From Halomonas almeriensis (GTDB taxonomy: Bacteria > Pseudomonadota > Gammaproteobacteria > Pseudomonadales > Halomonadaceae), in assembly GCF_030409235.1 (NCBI RefSeq), contig NZ_JAUFPO010000014.1, positions 25,682 through 89,681 on the forward strand: DNA of 64,000 nucleotides, in the 5' to 3' direction. Made by a program: the position numbers and the translations under genes. A model generated the notes under the pieces. The model had not been told where the DNA came from and did not search any database. It saw only the letters and a program-made list of their open reading frames with translations. Below, piece by piece: positions 46,443 to 55,539 of this stretch; the first letter of the stretch is position 1, and every line of letters starts with the position of its first letter.

Positions 46443-46662
46443 AGAAGGAAGAGGGAGGTCTAAGAGGGAAGAGGTAAAAAAGAAGAGGTAAGAAGCCACC
46501 ATGATCAGAGTTTAAGGGTTTTCTTCCCTCTTCAAGGCGCGAAGCGCCGTACTTCCCTCTTCAAGCGGCGTTAGCCGCGGTCTTCCCTCTTGACTCTTTT
46601 CGAGGCGCGTAGCGCCTAGCGTCCACCCACAGGCCTATCTTCGACCCAACGGACCAACCGCT
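46443..46662. repeat. Repeat region with REP-like hairpins before cysD
   Basis: G/A heptads (46443-46490) are followed by TTCCCTCTTC tracts separated by short hairpins: GGCGC-GAA-GCGCC (46536-46548), GCGGC-GTTA-GCCGC (near 46565) and AGGCGC-GTA-GCGCCT (46602-46616). No gene; the cysD leader begins near 46620. Confidence 0.65.
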
Positions 46663-47577
46663 ATGGAAATAACTCCTGAACGCCAGACTCACCTCAAGCA
46701 GCTTGAGGCGGAGTCGATTCATATCATTCGCGAGGTGGCTGCCGAGTTTCGTAACCCGGTCATGCTGTACTCCATCGGCAAGGACTCCTCGGTGATGCTG
46801 CACCTGGCGCGCAAGGCCTTCTACCCCGGGCCGCCGCCGTTTCCGTTGATGCACGTCAACACCACCTGGAAATTCAAGGAAATGATCAAGTTCCGTGACG
46901 AGATGGCGGAAGCCGCCGGCATGGAGCTCATCGAGCACATCAACCAGGAAGGTGTCGAAGCCAACATCAACCCCTTCGATCACGGCAGCTCCAAGTACAC
47001 TGACGTGATGAAGACCCAGTCGCTGAAGATGGCGCTGGACAAGTACCAGTTCGACGCCGCCTTCGGTGGCGCCCGCCGCGACGAGGAAGCCAGCCGCGCC
47101 AAGGAGCGAGTCTTCTCCTTCCGCGACAAGCACCACCGCTGGGACCCGAAAAACCAGCGCCCGGAGCTGTGGAACGTCTACAACTCCAAGGTCAACAAGG
47201 GCGAGTCGATCCGCGTCTTCCCGCTCTCCAACTGGACCGAGCTGGATATCTGGCAGTACATCTACCTCGAATCCATCCCCATCGTCCCGCTGTACTACTC
47301 CGCCCCGCGCCCGGTGGTCAACCGCGACGGCATCGACATCATGGTCGACGACGAGCGCCTGCCGCTGGAAGAAGGCGAAGTCCCGGAAGAGAAGTGGGTC
47401 CGCTTCCGCACCCTCGGCTGCTACCCGCTGACCGGCGCCGTCGAATCCCACGCCACCACACTCCCCGAGATCATCCAGGAAATGCTCCTGACCAAGACCT
47501 CGGAACGCAGCGGCCGCGCCATCGACCACGACCAAGCCGGCTCCATGGAGAAGAAGAAGAGGGAAGGCTACTTCTGA
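46663..47577 (+). CDS. cysD: Sulfate adenylyltransferase, small subunit
   Basis: With CysN makes adenosine 5'-phosphosulfate (APS) from ATP and sulfate. 304 residues, the family length. The PP-loop is [19 protein letters not shown], followed by [16 protein letters not shown] and [20 protein letters not shown]. The C-terminus EKKKREGYF is the usual one. A perfect 12-bp hairpin overlaps its stop codon. cysNC follows only after about 690 bp, because a four-helix-bundle gene and repeats intervene. Confidence 0.97.
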   Translation: MEITPERQTHLKQLEAESIHIIREVAAEFRNPVMLYSIGKDSSVMLHLARKAFYPGPPPFPLMHVNTTWKFKEMIKFRDEMAEAAGMELIEHINQEGVEANINPFDHGSSKYTDVMKTQSLKMALDKYQFDAAFGGARRDEEASRAKERVFSFRDKHHRWDPKNQRPELWNVYNSKVNKGESIRVFPLSNWTELDIWQYIYLESIPIVPLYYSAPRPVVNRDGIDIMVDDERLPLEEGEVPEEKWVRFRTLGCYPLTGAVESHATTLPEIIQEMLLTKTSERSGRAIDHDQAGSMEKKKREGYF

Positions 47578-47597
47578 GGCGCGTAGCGCCTCAGAAG
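47571..47597. repeat. Perfect hairpin overlapping the cysD stop codon
   Basis: CTTCTGAGGCGC (47571-47582) and GCGCCTCAGAAG (47586-47597) form a 12-bp perfect stem with loop GTA. It has the same GGCGCGTAGCGCC core as the hairpins before cysD. No T-run follows, so a role in mRNA 3'-end stability or polarity is more likely than termination. Confidence 0.7.
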
Positions 47598-47826
47598 AGC
47601 CACGAGCCTCGAGCAGCGAGATACGAGCTGCGAGTTACGAGGAACGAGCAAAACTTTAGAGCCGAGCTACGAGTAACGAGAGGCGAGCAACCTCAAAACC
47701 TGAAAAGTATGCTGCTGGGTTTGGGGTTAGGTTTTCGAAGCTCGTTTCTCGCATCTCGTAGCTGGGGTTAGGGGTTCGAAGCTCGTACCTCGCCGCTCGC
47801 AACTGGAGCCCTCGCAAGGAAGTGAT
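47598..47826. repeat. Heptad repeat region before the four-helix-bundle gene
   Basis: Degenerate words of the CGAGCTACGAG and GAAGCTCGT types continue to about 47810, similar to the region after ppiD. A copy of the GGTTTGGGGTTAG-like direct repeat occurs near 47716 and 47765. GAAGTGATATG at about 47820 marks the start of the next gene. Confidence 0.6.
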
Positions 47827-48180
47827 ATGCGACATGAGCAAATGGAAGTTTGGCAACGTAGCAAGGCGTTGAGTGTCGAGGTGTATCGTGAGGTGGCAGA
47901 CCTGCGTGACTTTGGCTTCAAAGACCAGATAACACGTTCTGCACTGTCGATTCCCAGCAATATTGCGGAAGGCTTCGAACGTTATACGCGTCAAGAGAAA
48001 TTTCGCTTTGTTTCCATTGCAAAAGGCTCATGCGGCGAATTTGCCACCCAGGCTCTGATAGGTATTGAAGTGGGTTACGTCTCGGAGCTCGTAGGAAGTC
48101 AGTGGCGAACTGAGGCGATGGAAATATCCCGTATGCTTGGCTCGCTTCTCAAAACATTGTCAACTCAGCCCCGGCCCTAA
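47827..48180 (+). CDS. Four-helix-bundle protein (23S rRNA intervening-sequence protein family)
   Basis: 117 residues. The family pattern is clear: MEVWQRSKALSVEVYREVAD, GFKDQITRSALSIPSNIAEG, FVSIAKGSCGEFATQALIG and an end helix of the type EISRMLGSLLKTL. Members occur in rRNA intervening sequences, as free genes and, distantly, as Avd in diversity-generating retroelements; their function is not known. Here it interrupts the cysD-cysNC pair and lies between stretches of heptad repeats on both sides. A lower GC content than the cys genes suggests insertion. Confidence 0.85.
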   Translation: MRHEQMEVWQRSKALSVEVYREVADLRDFGFKDQITRSALSIPSNIAEGFERYTRQEKFRFVSIAKGSCGEFATQALIGIEVGYVSELVGSQWRTEAMEISRMLGSLLKTLSTQPRP

Positions 48181-48269
48181 TGAACCAACGTGCTGAGAGC
48201 ACGGTCTGCTCGTAGCTCGTTTCTCGTAGCTCGCAGGCCAGGTGCTGCCACCCGGACGGAGAAAGAATA

Positions 48270-50186
48270 GTGTCTCACCAATCGAGTCTTATCGCTGACG
48301 ACATCGAAGCGTATTTGAAAGAACACGAGAACAAGGATCTGCTGCGGTTTATCACCTGCGGTAGTGTGGATGATGGTAAATCGACGCTGATTGGTCGGTT
48401 GCTGCATGATTCCAAGATGATCTATGAGGATCAGCTGGCGGCGATTACCCAGGCGTCGAAGACCAGCGGAACCACCGGGGATGAGGTGGATCTGGCGTTG
48501 CTGGTGGATGGCTTGCAGTCCGAGCGGGAGCAGGGCATCACCATCGACGTGGCGTATCGCTTCTTCTCCACCGAGAAGCGCAAGTTCATCATCGCCGACA
48601 CGCCGGGGCACGAGCAGTACACCCGCAACATGGCGACGGGCGCGTCCACGGCGAGTCTGGCGGTGATCCTGGTGGATGCGCGTCACGGCGTGCAGACCCA
48701 GACCCGCCGCCACAGCTTCATCGCCGATCTGCTGGGCATCCAGCACCTGGTGGTGGCCATCAACAAGATGGACCTGGTCGATTACTCGGAAGAGCGGTAC
48801 AACGAGATCGTCGAGGAATATCAGCAGGAAGTGGCCAGCAAGCTGAATGCGCCGGACATCCGCTTCGTGCCCATGTCGGCGCTCAAGGGCGACAACGTCG
48901 TCAACAAGAGCGAGTCGATGGGGTGGTACGAAGGCCCGGCGATGCTCGACCTGCTCGAGACCGTCGAGGTCCGCCACGACTCCAACCTGCGCGACCTGCG
49001 CCTGCCGGTGCAGTACGTCAACCGCCCCAACCTGGACTTTCGCGGCTACTGCGGCACCCTGGCCGCCGGTGTCATCAAGCCGGGGCGGGCCGTGCGCGCA
49101 CTGCCGTCTGGCAAGACCTCGAAGGTCGAGCGCATCGTCACCTGGGACGGCGACCTGGAAGCGGCTTACCCCGGTCAGGCGATTACCGTGACCCTGGAAG
49201 ACGAGATCGACATCTCGCGGGGTGACTGGATCGTCGCCGGTGACGCCCAGGTCCCGCTGGCCACCAGCTTCGAGGCCGACATCGTGTGGATGCATGAGAA
49301 GGCTTTGGAGCCCGGCAAGCTGTATGACCTTAAGCTCGCCACCCGCGACATGGCCGGCAAGATATCGGCGATCGACTACCAGGTCGACGTCAACACCCTG
49401 GAGCAGCGCCATGCCGATCACCTCGACCTCAACGCCATCGCGCGCTGCCAGGTCGAGTTGACCGCGCCGGTGCCGGTGGACGACTATCGCACCAGCCCGG
49501 GCACGGGTAACTTCATCATCATCGACCGCCTGACCAACATCACGGTCGGGGTCGGCATGATCCACCAGCCGCTGGAAAGCGAACTGCCCTACGAGTTCCG
49601 CGAGCACGACAGCAAGGCCAATGTGGTATGGAACCGCACCAGCGTCACCCAGGCCATGCGCGAGCAGCTCAACGGCCACGAAGGCAAGTGCGTGTGGCTC
49701 ACCGGCTACTCCGGTTCCGGCAAGTCCACCCTGGCCAACGCCCTGGAAGTCGAGCTGAATCGTCGCGGCTATCACACCATGCTGCTCGACGGTGATAACA
49801 TCCGCCACGGCCTGTGCAAGGACCTGGACATGGGCGAGGGCGATCGTGCCGAGAACATCCGCCGGGTGGGCGAGGTGGCGCGTCTGTTCGCCGAGGCCGG
49901 AGTGATCGTCATCACCGCCTTCATCTCGCCGTTCCGCGCGGGCCGCGAGGAAGTGCGCAACATGTTCGACGAGGGCGACTTCGTTGAGGTGCACGTCGAT
50001 ACACCGCTGGATATCTGCGAACAGCGCGATCCCAAGGGGCTGTATCACAAGGCACGTGAAGGGCGCCTCAAGGACTTCACCGGCATCAACAGCCCCTACG
50101 AAGTCCCGGCCAACCCGGACGTGACGGTCAGCACCGAGACCATGAGTCAGCAGGACATCATTGCCCACCTGCTCAAGGCTCTGTAA
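48270..50186 (+). CDS. cysNC: Bifunctional sulfate adenylyltransferase subunit 1 / APS kinase
   Basis: The GTPase part energises APS formation with CysD, and the fused kinase phosphorylates APS to PAPS. 638 residues from the GTG at 48270 (GGAGAAAG upstream). GTPase motifs: [27 protein letters not shown] and INKMDLVD (about residues 30-170). The C-terminal APS kinase begins near residue 455 with [17 protein letters not shown] and has [12 protein letters not shown] and [16 protein letters not shown]. Fusion is normal in Pseudomonas and Halomonas. Along with cysQ and the permease it equips the cell to make PAPS, for cysteine or for sulfotransferases. Confidence 0.96.
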   Translation: MSHQSSLIADDIEAYLKEHENKDLLRFITCGSVDDGKSTLIGRLLHDSKMIYEDQLAAITQASKTSGTTGDEVDLALLVDGLQSEREQGITIDVAYRFFSTEKRKFIIADTPGHEQYTRNMATGASTASLAVILVDARHGVQTQTRRHSFIADLLGIQHLVVAINKMDLVDYSEERYNEIVEEYQQEVASKLNAPDIRFVPMSALKGDNVVNKSESMGWYEGPAMLDLLETVEVRHDSNLRDLRLPVQYVNRPNLDFRGYCGTLAAGVIKPGRAVRALPSGKTSKVERIVTWDGDLEAAYPGQAITVTLEDEIDISRGDWIVAGDAQVPLATSFEADIVWMHEKALEPGKLYDLKLATRDMAGKISAIDYQVDVNTLEQRHADHLDLNAIARCQVELTAPVPVDDYRTSPGTGNFIIIDRLTNITVGVGMIHQPLESELPYEFREHDSKANVVWNRTSVTQAMREQLNGHEGKCVWLTGYSGSGKSTLANALEVELNRRGYHTMLLDGDNIRHGLCKDLDMGEGDRAENIRRVGEVARLFAEAGVIVITAFISPFRAGREEVRNMFDEGDFVEVHVDTPLDICEQRDPKGLYHKAREGRLKDFTGINSPYEVPANPDVTVSTETMSQQDIIAHLLKAL

Positions 50187-50293
50187 TAAGCTTTGACATG
50201 CTCCTGAAAAGACTTCCGGCGGGCTTCTGAGCTATTCTGGTTCAGGTGCCCGTCGGGAGGGCAGCGTCAAGCTGATATCGCAAGGAAACCCCA

Positions 50294-50701
50294 ATGCCAC
50301 ATCAACAACCCGGCCGCAGGCTGCGGCGCAGTGCCTCCGTGCTACTGCTCGCCCTGGCTACAGGCCTGACCGGTTGTGCTGCCCAGCAGGGCTATCAGAA
50401 CGGCGCCGGCTCAGTGGTCGCCAATAGCCAGGGCACCCCGGTTGGCGACAATCTCAATGGTTTTCTCAGTCAGGCAGCCCCCGGTTCCACCGTGGTGCTG
50501 CAGCAGAGCCCCTGGGGCGCCAACGTCGAAGTCATGGCCGATGCTCCTTATTATGCGGCGAGTGGCCGCACCTGCCGCCAACTGCAAGTCAGGCAGCAGC
50601 GTGGCCAAATGGAATTTGCCGTCGCCTGCGAGACGGCGGACGGTAACTGGGCCTCGCACCGCTTGGTGACACAAACTCAGGCAGGGAGGATGCCCCGGTG
50701 A
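50294..50701 (+). CDS. Small outer-membrane-type lipoprotein of the capsule locus
   Basis: 135 residues. A signal sequence of basic plus hydrophobic type ends in a lipobox LTGC (Cys about residue 28). The mature part is soluble and polar with a second Cys pair (TCRQLQ and FAVACE) that could form a disulfide. The stop overlaps the GTG of the KpsD-like gene by 4 bp, so it belongs to that operon. It may act as an accessory to the polysaccharide exporter; this is inferred from position. Confidence 0.7.
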   Translation: MPHQQPGRRLRRSASVLLLALATGLTGCAAQQGYQNGAGSVVANSQGTPVGDNLNGFLSQAAPGSTVVLQQSPWGANVEVMADAPYYAASGRTCRQLQVRQQRGQMEFAVACETADGNWASHRLVTQTQAGRMPR

Positions 50702-52476
50702 TCGACCGAGAAACCTCGAGAACAGCAAAATCCGGCAAGACGGCACGCCTGAGTGCGCTACTGCTTGCCACAGCCTTGCTGCTGCCTGTCCAGGCCAGTG
50801 CTCAGAACTTCGTCACCTCCAGCACCAGTCTCTCGGGCTCCCAGAGCCAGTCGCAATCGGCCCAGAACCGTGGGCAGAGCGGTGGCGGGCAGAGCGGCAG
50901 TGTTGAAGCCGGGCCGCGTGCCAACTGGCAGAGCAACAACTATGGCCCGCTCCCCGAAACAGCTCAGCCGTCCAAGACAGAAGTGGATGAGCTGCCTCCC
51001 TTCGGTGCCAACCTCTTCGAGGGTGGCTTTCGCGGCACCATGGCGGATGGCCTCAACTCCAGCTACCAGATCAAGCCCGGGGATCAGATCACCCTGCGCG
51101 CCTGGGGCGCCGTTGAGATCGACCGCACCATGCCGGTGGATGCCCAGGGCAATATCTTCATCCCCTCGATCGGCCCGATCGCCGTTCAGGGCATGAACAG
51201 CCAACAGCTCGACGCCAAAATACGTCAAGCCATCAAGAACGTTTACCCTCAGGATGTTGAGGTCTACACCAACCTTCAGGGCGTGCAGCCGGTGGGCGTC
51301 TTCGTCACTGGCTATGTCGAAAATCCCGGCCGTTACGCCGGCACTCCCTCCGACTCGGTGCTGTATTTTCTCGACCAGGCCGGTGGCATTGACCAGGAAC
51401 TCGGCAGCTATCGCCAGATCCGCGTCGAGCGCAACGGTCGCACCGTGAGCACCATCGACCTCTACGACTTCCTGCTGGAGGGCGATATCCCGCGCCCGCA
51501 GTTCAAGGATGGCGATACCATCGTCGTTGAAGAGCGGGGTCCGGCGATCGCCGTGACAGGCGATGTGAAGCGTGAATATCGCTATGAGCTGCAAGGCCAG
51601 CAACTCAGCGGCGCCGACGTGAAGCAACTGGCGCGCCTCAACAGTGGGGTCTCCCACGTGCTGTTGCGTGGCGACCGCAGCGATGGCCCCACGGCCGAGT
51701 ATTTCGCGCTGGACGAGTTCGGCAGTCAGACCGTGCAGAGCGGCGATGAAGTGCTGTTCAGCTCCGACAAGCGCGCCGAAACCATCGTGGTGGAAGTGCA
51801 GGGCAGCTATTACGGCCCATCCCGTTATGCGCTGCCACGCGACGCCCACCTGGGTGAGTTGCTGGATGCCATCAGCGTACCCAAGGACATGAGCAGCGTG
51901 CGTGATATCTCGATCCTGCGCGACAGCGTGGCCGAGCAGCAGGAAGCCGCCCTGGAGAAGAGCCTGCGCCGCCTGCAGACCACCTATCTGGGTTACCCGG
52001 CACGTACCGCCGAGGAAGGGCAGATCCAGGTGCGGCAGTCCGAACTGATCGAGCGCTTCGTCGAGGAAGCCGAGGAAGTCGAGCCGACCGGCCAGCTGGT
52101 CGTCGCCCGCGGCAACGGCAATATCGCCAATGTACGCCTGCAAGACGGTGATGTGATCAACATCCCCGAGACCAACGACGCCATCCTTCTCAGCGGCGAG
52201 GTCACCATGCCTCAGGCTGTGGTCTACACGCCGGGCATGTCCGTCGAGGACTACATTGAGCAGGCTGGCGGCTTCACGCCGCGCGCCGATGGCGACAAAG
52301 TCCTGGTGGCACACCGCAACGGTGCCGTGGTCCCGGCTGATGAAGCCCGCCTGCGCGCCGGCGATGAAATCATCGTGCTGCCGGCCGCACCGACCAGCAA
52401 CATCGAGCTCGGCAAGTCGATCACGCAGATCCTCTACCAGATCGCCGTGGCCACCAAGGTCGCGCTGGATATCTGA
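50698..52476 (+). CDS. kpsD: Polysaccharide export protein (KpsD/Wza-type, SLBB domains)
   Basis: Forms the periplasmic/outer-membrane conduit of a capsule exporter. 592 residues (E. coli KpsD 558). A signal peptide (LSALLLATALLLPVQASAQ) is followed by a Ser/Gln/Gly-rich linker. The Poly_export domain starts at about residue 120 (SSYQIKPGDQITLRAWGAVE), with several SLBB-like repeats (GVFVTGYVENPGRYAG, AVTGDVKREYRYEL, LLSGEVTMPQAVVYT). The C-terminus ends in a hydrophobic amphipathic segment. GTG start with GTGA overlap of the lipoprotein gene. Confidence 0.88.
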   Translation: MIDRETSRTAKSGKTARLSALLLATALLLPVQASAQNFVTSSTSLSGSQSQSQSAQNRGQSGGGQSGSVEAGPRANWQSNNYGPLPETAQPSKTEVDELPPFGANLFEGGFRGTMADGLNSSYQIKPGDQITLRAWGAVEIDRTMPVDAQGNIFIPSIGPIAVQGMNSQQLDAKIRQAIKNVYPQDVEVYTNLQGVQPVGVFVTGYVENPGRYAGTPSDSVLYFLDQAGGIDQELGSYRQIRVERNGRTVSTIDLYDFLLEGDIPRPQFKDGDTIVVEERGPAIAVTGDVKREYRYELQGQQLSGADVKQLARLNSGVSHVLLRGDRSDGPTAEYFALDEFGSQTVQSGDEVLFSSDKRAETIVVEVQGSYYGPSRYALPRDAHLGELLDAISVPKDMSSVRDISILRDSVAEQQEAALEKSLRRLQTTYLGYPARTAEEGQIQVRQSELIERFVEEAEEVEPTGQLVVARGNGNIANVRLQDGDVINIPETNDAILLSGEVTMPQAVVYTPGMSVEDYIEQAGGFTPRADGDKVLVAHRNGAVVPADEARLRAGDEIIVLPAAPTSNIELGKSITQILYQIAVATKVALDI

Positions 52477-52488
52477 TGGTGCATGATC

Positions 52489-52516
52489 AATCAGACGGTC
52501 ACCAGACCGTCTGATT
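52489..52516. repeat. 12-bp perfect hairpin between kpsD and kpsM
   Basis: AATCAGACGGTC pairs perfectly with GACCGTCTGATT around ACCA. It lies 12 bp past the kpsD stop and 23 bp before the preferred kpsM start. Without a T-run it may be an mRNA-processing or stability element rather than a terminator. Confidence 0.7.
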
Positions 52517-52539
52517 CCTTGCTAGCAGGTTTAATACTC

Positions 52540-53355
52540 ATGTTTCAAATATTCTCTCGCGGGCCGCATGGTACCGAGCGTTCACCGTGGCAAGTCACGC
52601 GCAGCGTCTGGTATGCCATGTTCATGCGCGAAGCCATCTCGCGCACCATGACCGACCGCATGGGCTGGTTCTGGATGATTGCCGAGCCCATGATATTCAC
52701 CTTGATCATGGTGGGAATTCGCGGCTTCATCAGAGGAGACCGGTTGATTGTGGGAGCCGAGTTTATCCCGTGGATGATCGTAGGCCTGATGGGTTTTTTT
52801 GTTGTGCGAGAAGGCATGACACGTGGACTTGGTGCGATCGAGGCTAATCAGGCGCTATTTGCCTACCGCCAGGTACAGCCGGTGGATTCGGTGCTGGTGC
52901 GTAACTTCCTCGAGGTGATGCTGCGTACCTTGATCTTCCTGCTGTTTATTGTCGGTGCCATGATGCTGGGCATGGACCTCACCCCGGATAAGGCGCTATA
53001 TGCCATGTGGGACTGGTTCGCCCTCTGGTGTCTGGGATTAGGGCTGGGGTTGGTCGTCTCGGTAGCCGGTAGCCTTGTGCCGGAAGTTGGCAAGATTGTT
53101 CGCATGATCAATATGCCTTTGCTGATCCTCTCCGGCGTTATCTTTCCCTTGAACAACCTGCCGCATTGGCTGCTCGAATATGTGATGTACAACCCCATTT
53201 TGCATGGGCTCGAGCTTTTGCGAGCTAGCTTCTTCGAGGGTTACAAGGTCGTCCACGGTACGAGTGCGCTTTATTACTGGTGGTGGGCACTTGGCACCAT
53301 GGCGTTGGGCCTGTTGATGCACATGCGCTTTCGCGATCGTCTCAAGGCCAAGTAA
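52540..53355 (+). CDS. kpsM: Capsule polysaccharide ABC exporter permease (KpsM-like)
   Basis: 271 residues from the ATG at 52540; an ATG at 52483 would add 19 residues but its codons form the hairpin at 52489. E. coli KpsM has 258. There are about six hydrophobic segments, e.g. FWMIAEPMIFTLIMVGIRGF, LIFLLFIVGAMMLGM and LLILSGVIFPLNNLPHWLLE. The ABC-2 type exporter layout is clear. kpsT follows 12 bp downstream. Confidence 0.9.
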   Translation: MFQIFSRGPHGTERSPWQVTRSVWYAMFMREAISRTMTDRMGWFWMIAEPMIFTLIMVGIRGFIRGDRLIVGAEFIPWMIVGLMGFFVVREGMTRGLGAIEANQALFAYRQVQPVDSVLVRNFLEVMLRTLIFLLFIVGAMMLGMDLTPDKALYAMWDWFALWCLGLGLGLVVSVAGSLVPEVGKIVRMINMPLLILSGVIFPLNNLPHWLLEYVMYNPILHGLELLRASFFEGYKVVHGTSALYYWWWALGTMALGLLMHMRFRDRLKAK

Positions 53356-53367
53356 TCCGGAATTCCC

Positions 53368-54297
53368 ATGATCGAGATACGCAACCTCTACAAGCGCTAT
53401 CACAACCACCACGGCAGCCCCTGGGTGCTCAAGGACATCAACCTCTCGTTTCCTCCCGGTGTCAGCGTTGGTCTGGTAGGCCGTAACGGCGCCGGTAAAT
53501 CAACACTACTGCGTTTGATTGCTGGTATGGACCATCCTGAAAAGGGCAGCATCGAGCGCGGTTGTCGCGTCTCCTGGCCGATTGGCCTGGCGGGTGGGTT
53601 TCAGGGCTCGATGACCGGGCGGCAGAACGTCAAGTTCGTGGCGCGCGTGCATGGCGGGCGTAACAAGGAGCAGGAGATCATCGACCGTGTGCAATCCTTT
53701 GCTGAAATCGGTGATGCCTTCGATGAGCCCATCAACACCTATTCTTCGGGCATGCGCGCTCGACTCAATTTCGGCCTTTCGTTGGCGTTCGACTTCGATG
53801 TCTATTTGTCCGATGAGGCGACTTCGGTAGGCGACCGCTCATTCAAGGCCAAGGCCACCAAGGCCTTCAAGGATAAGGTCGGCCAAGCCAGCTTAATTAT
53901 GGTCTCCCACGGCGAAAGCATCCTCAAGGATCTCTGTCAGGCTGGCGTTTACCTTCACGATGGACAAGCCACTTGGTACGACGATGTGGAAGGTGCCATC
54001 GAGGCCTATCACGCCGACACCGATGGTAACGTTGAAGATCACCCTCTGGGGGCGCCAGTACGTCCCCAGCGCCTTGTCGAACCCGGTTCGCTAGCGCAAG
54101 CACGTGAGCAGCTACGACAACGGCGTACCGAATTGGACAACGCTAAGGCCATGTTCGCCGATGCCAAGGAGCAAGCTTTGAAACCGAACCAGCGCAAACA
54201 CTACGAAGATGCCTTGCGAGAAGCGAAGCAGAATGCCCAGGATGCCAAAGCGAGGTTCGAGGCATTCAAAAAAGATTCAAATGAAGGGGCGCTGTAA
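53368..54297 (+). CDS. kpsT: Capsule polysaccharide ABC exporter ATPase (KpsT-like) with a C-terminal extension
   Basis: 309 residues; KpsT of E. coli has 219. ATPase motifs: Walker A VGRNGAGKSTLLRLIAG, signature YSSGMRARLNFGLSLAF, Walker B FDVYLSDEATSVGD. After about residue 225 a charged helical tail of about 85 residues rich in Ala, Glu, Gln and Lys follows (AQAREQLRQRRTELDNAKAM), probably a coiled-coil. Such tails can contact the periplasmic adaptor or glycan enzymes; here that is inference. Confidence 0.88.
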   Translation: MIEIRNLYKRYHNHHGSPWVLKDINLSFPPGVSVGLVGRNGAGKSTLLRLIAGMDHPEKGSIERGCRVSWPIGLAGGFQGSMTGRQNVKFVARVHGGRNKEQEIIDRVQSFAEIGDAFDEPINTYSSGMRARLNFGLSLAFDFDVYLSDEATSVGDRSFKAKATKAFKDKVGQASLIMVSHGESILKDLCQAGVYLHDGQATWYDDVEGAIEAYHADTDGNVEDHPLGAPVRPQRLVEPGSLAQAREQLRQRRTELDNAKAMFADAKEQALKPNQRKHYEDALREAKQNAQDAKARFEAFKKDSNEGAL

Positions 54298-54389
54298 AGC
54301 AAGGCCCCGCTAGCTGCCATCATGGCACCCTGCGCATTTGCCCAGGCGAATGCGGGTGTATCCACGTTATCAGGTTTGTTATTACCTCT

Positions 54390-55505
54390 ATGGCCTCACA
54401 ATCTTTTCCCGGTAACAATCGTCTCAAGCATATCTGCAAGACACAGCCGCACTGGTTTCTCGCTGGGTTAGCCATTCTGCTGGTCGCGTTTTACTGGATG
54501 TTTTGGGCGGAAGACCGCTACGTATCGCGTGCCACTGTGGTGCTCGAAAGCCCCCAGCTCTCTCAGCCGGATGTAAGCTTTTCGTCGATTCTGACCGGCA
54601 CTTCCAGCGATACGGACTTGCTACTGCTACGCGAATACCTGCTCTCGGTAGATATGCTCAAGCAAGTGCAGGAAAAGCTCGACTTCCGCCAGCATTACAC
54701 CGAGCACGGCGATATCTTTGCTCGCTTGGGTAACGCCCAAGCGCCAATCGAAATGTTGCACGAGTATTATCAAGAACGTGTGATCATCGAAATGGACGAA
54801 TATTCCGGCGTACTGAATGTTGAGGTTCAGGCCTACACGCCGGAATTTGCCCATCAGATGGTGCAGTTATTGCTCGATGCTGGTGAGAATCACATGAACC
54901 AGATGGGGCAGCGTCTGGCTGAGGAGCAGGTTACTTTCCTCGAAACGCAGCTGGACCGTCTGAATGAACGCCTAAAAGAGGCCCGTACCAATCTGCTGGA
55001 ATTCCAGAATAAGGAGGGCCTGGTAGCGCCCGAGCAGACCGTGCAGAGCATCAACCAGGTGGTGGCCACCCTTGAAGGTAACCTGGCGCAGCTCAAAGCC
55101 CAGCGACTGGCATTGTCTAGTTATCAAAGTACCCGCTCTGCAGAAATGCAGCGCGTGCAGAGCGAAATCAGCGCTATGCGCGAGCAGATCCAGGAACAGC
55201 GTGACCGCCTGGCCCAAGCAACCGGCGAGTCTCTGAATCGTGTCTCTTCCGAATACAAGACACTTGAACTTCAGGCCCAGTTCGCTCAGGAGACATATTC
55301 CAGCGCGCTTTCAACGCTCGAAAATACCCGCCTGGAAGCTGCTCGCAAGCTCAAGCAGGTCAGCGTTCTTCAGAGCCCGTTGATGCCGGAGTACCCAACC
55401 AAGCCGGATCGGGTTTACAACACTACTGTATTTGCCCTGGTTACTATCTTCCTGGCCTTTATCTTCAGCATGCTGGTGCTGATCATTCGTGATCATCGCG
55501 ACTAA
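54390..55505 (+). CDS. kpsE: Capsule export adaptor (KpsE-like)
   Basis: 371 residues, inner-membrane-anchored at both ends. TM1 is at about residues 22-42 (HWFLAGLAILLVAFYWMFWA) and TM2 near the C-terminus (TTVFALVTIFLAFIFSMLVL). The periplasmic part has PYRSRATVVLESPQ-like Wzz elements (here DRYVSRATVVLES), a long coiled-coil (about 170-300) and the Pro-rich loop VLQSPLMPEYPTKPDR. It links the KpsMT pump to KpsD. It begins 92 bp after kpsT, a gap with no obvious promoter. Confidence 0.88.
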   Translation: MASQSFPGNNRLKHICKTQPHWFLAGLAILLVAFYWMFWAEDRYVSRATVVLESPQLSQPDVSFSSILTGTSSDTDLLLLREYLLSVDMLKQVQEKLDFRQHYTEHGDIFARLGNAQAPIEMLHEYYQERVIIEMDEYSGVLNVEVQAYTPEFAHQMVQLLLDAGENHMNQMGQRLAEEQVTFLETQLDRLNERLKEARTNLLEFQNKEGLVAPEQTVQSINQVVATLEGNLAQLKAQRLALSSYQSTRSAEMQRVQSEISAMREQIQEQRDRLAQATGESLNRVSSEYKTLELQAQFAQETYSSALSTLENTRLEAARKLKQVSVLQSPLMPEYPTKPDRVYNTTVFALVTIFLAFIFSMLVLIIRDHRD

Positions 55506-55539
55506 ATTTCACTCAACCTCTCAATAGTGGCGAGTCGAT

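Noticed and set aside
52483..52539. Upstream ATG of kpsM at 52483
   Set aside because: The extra codons are made of the 12-bp hairpin and give an unusual N-terminus; the ATG at 52540 fits KpsM length.
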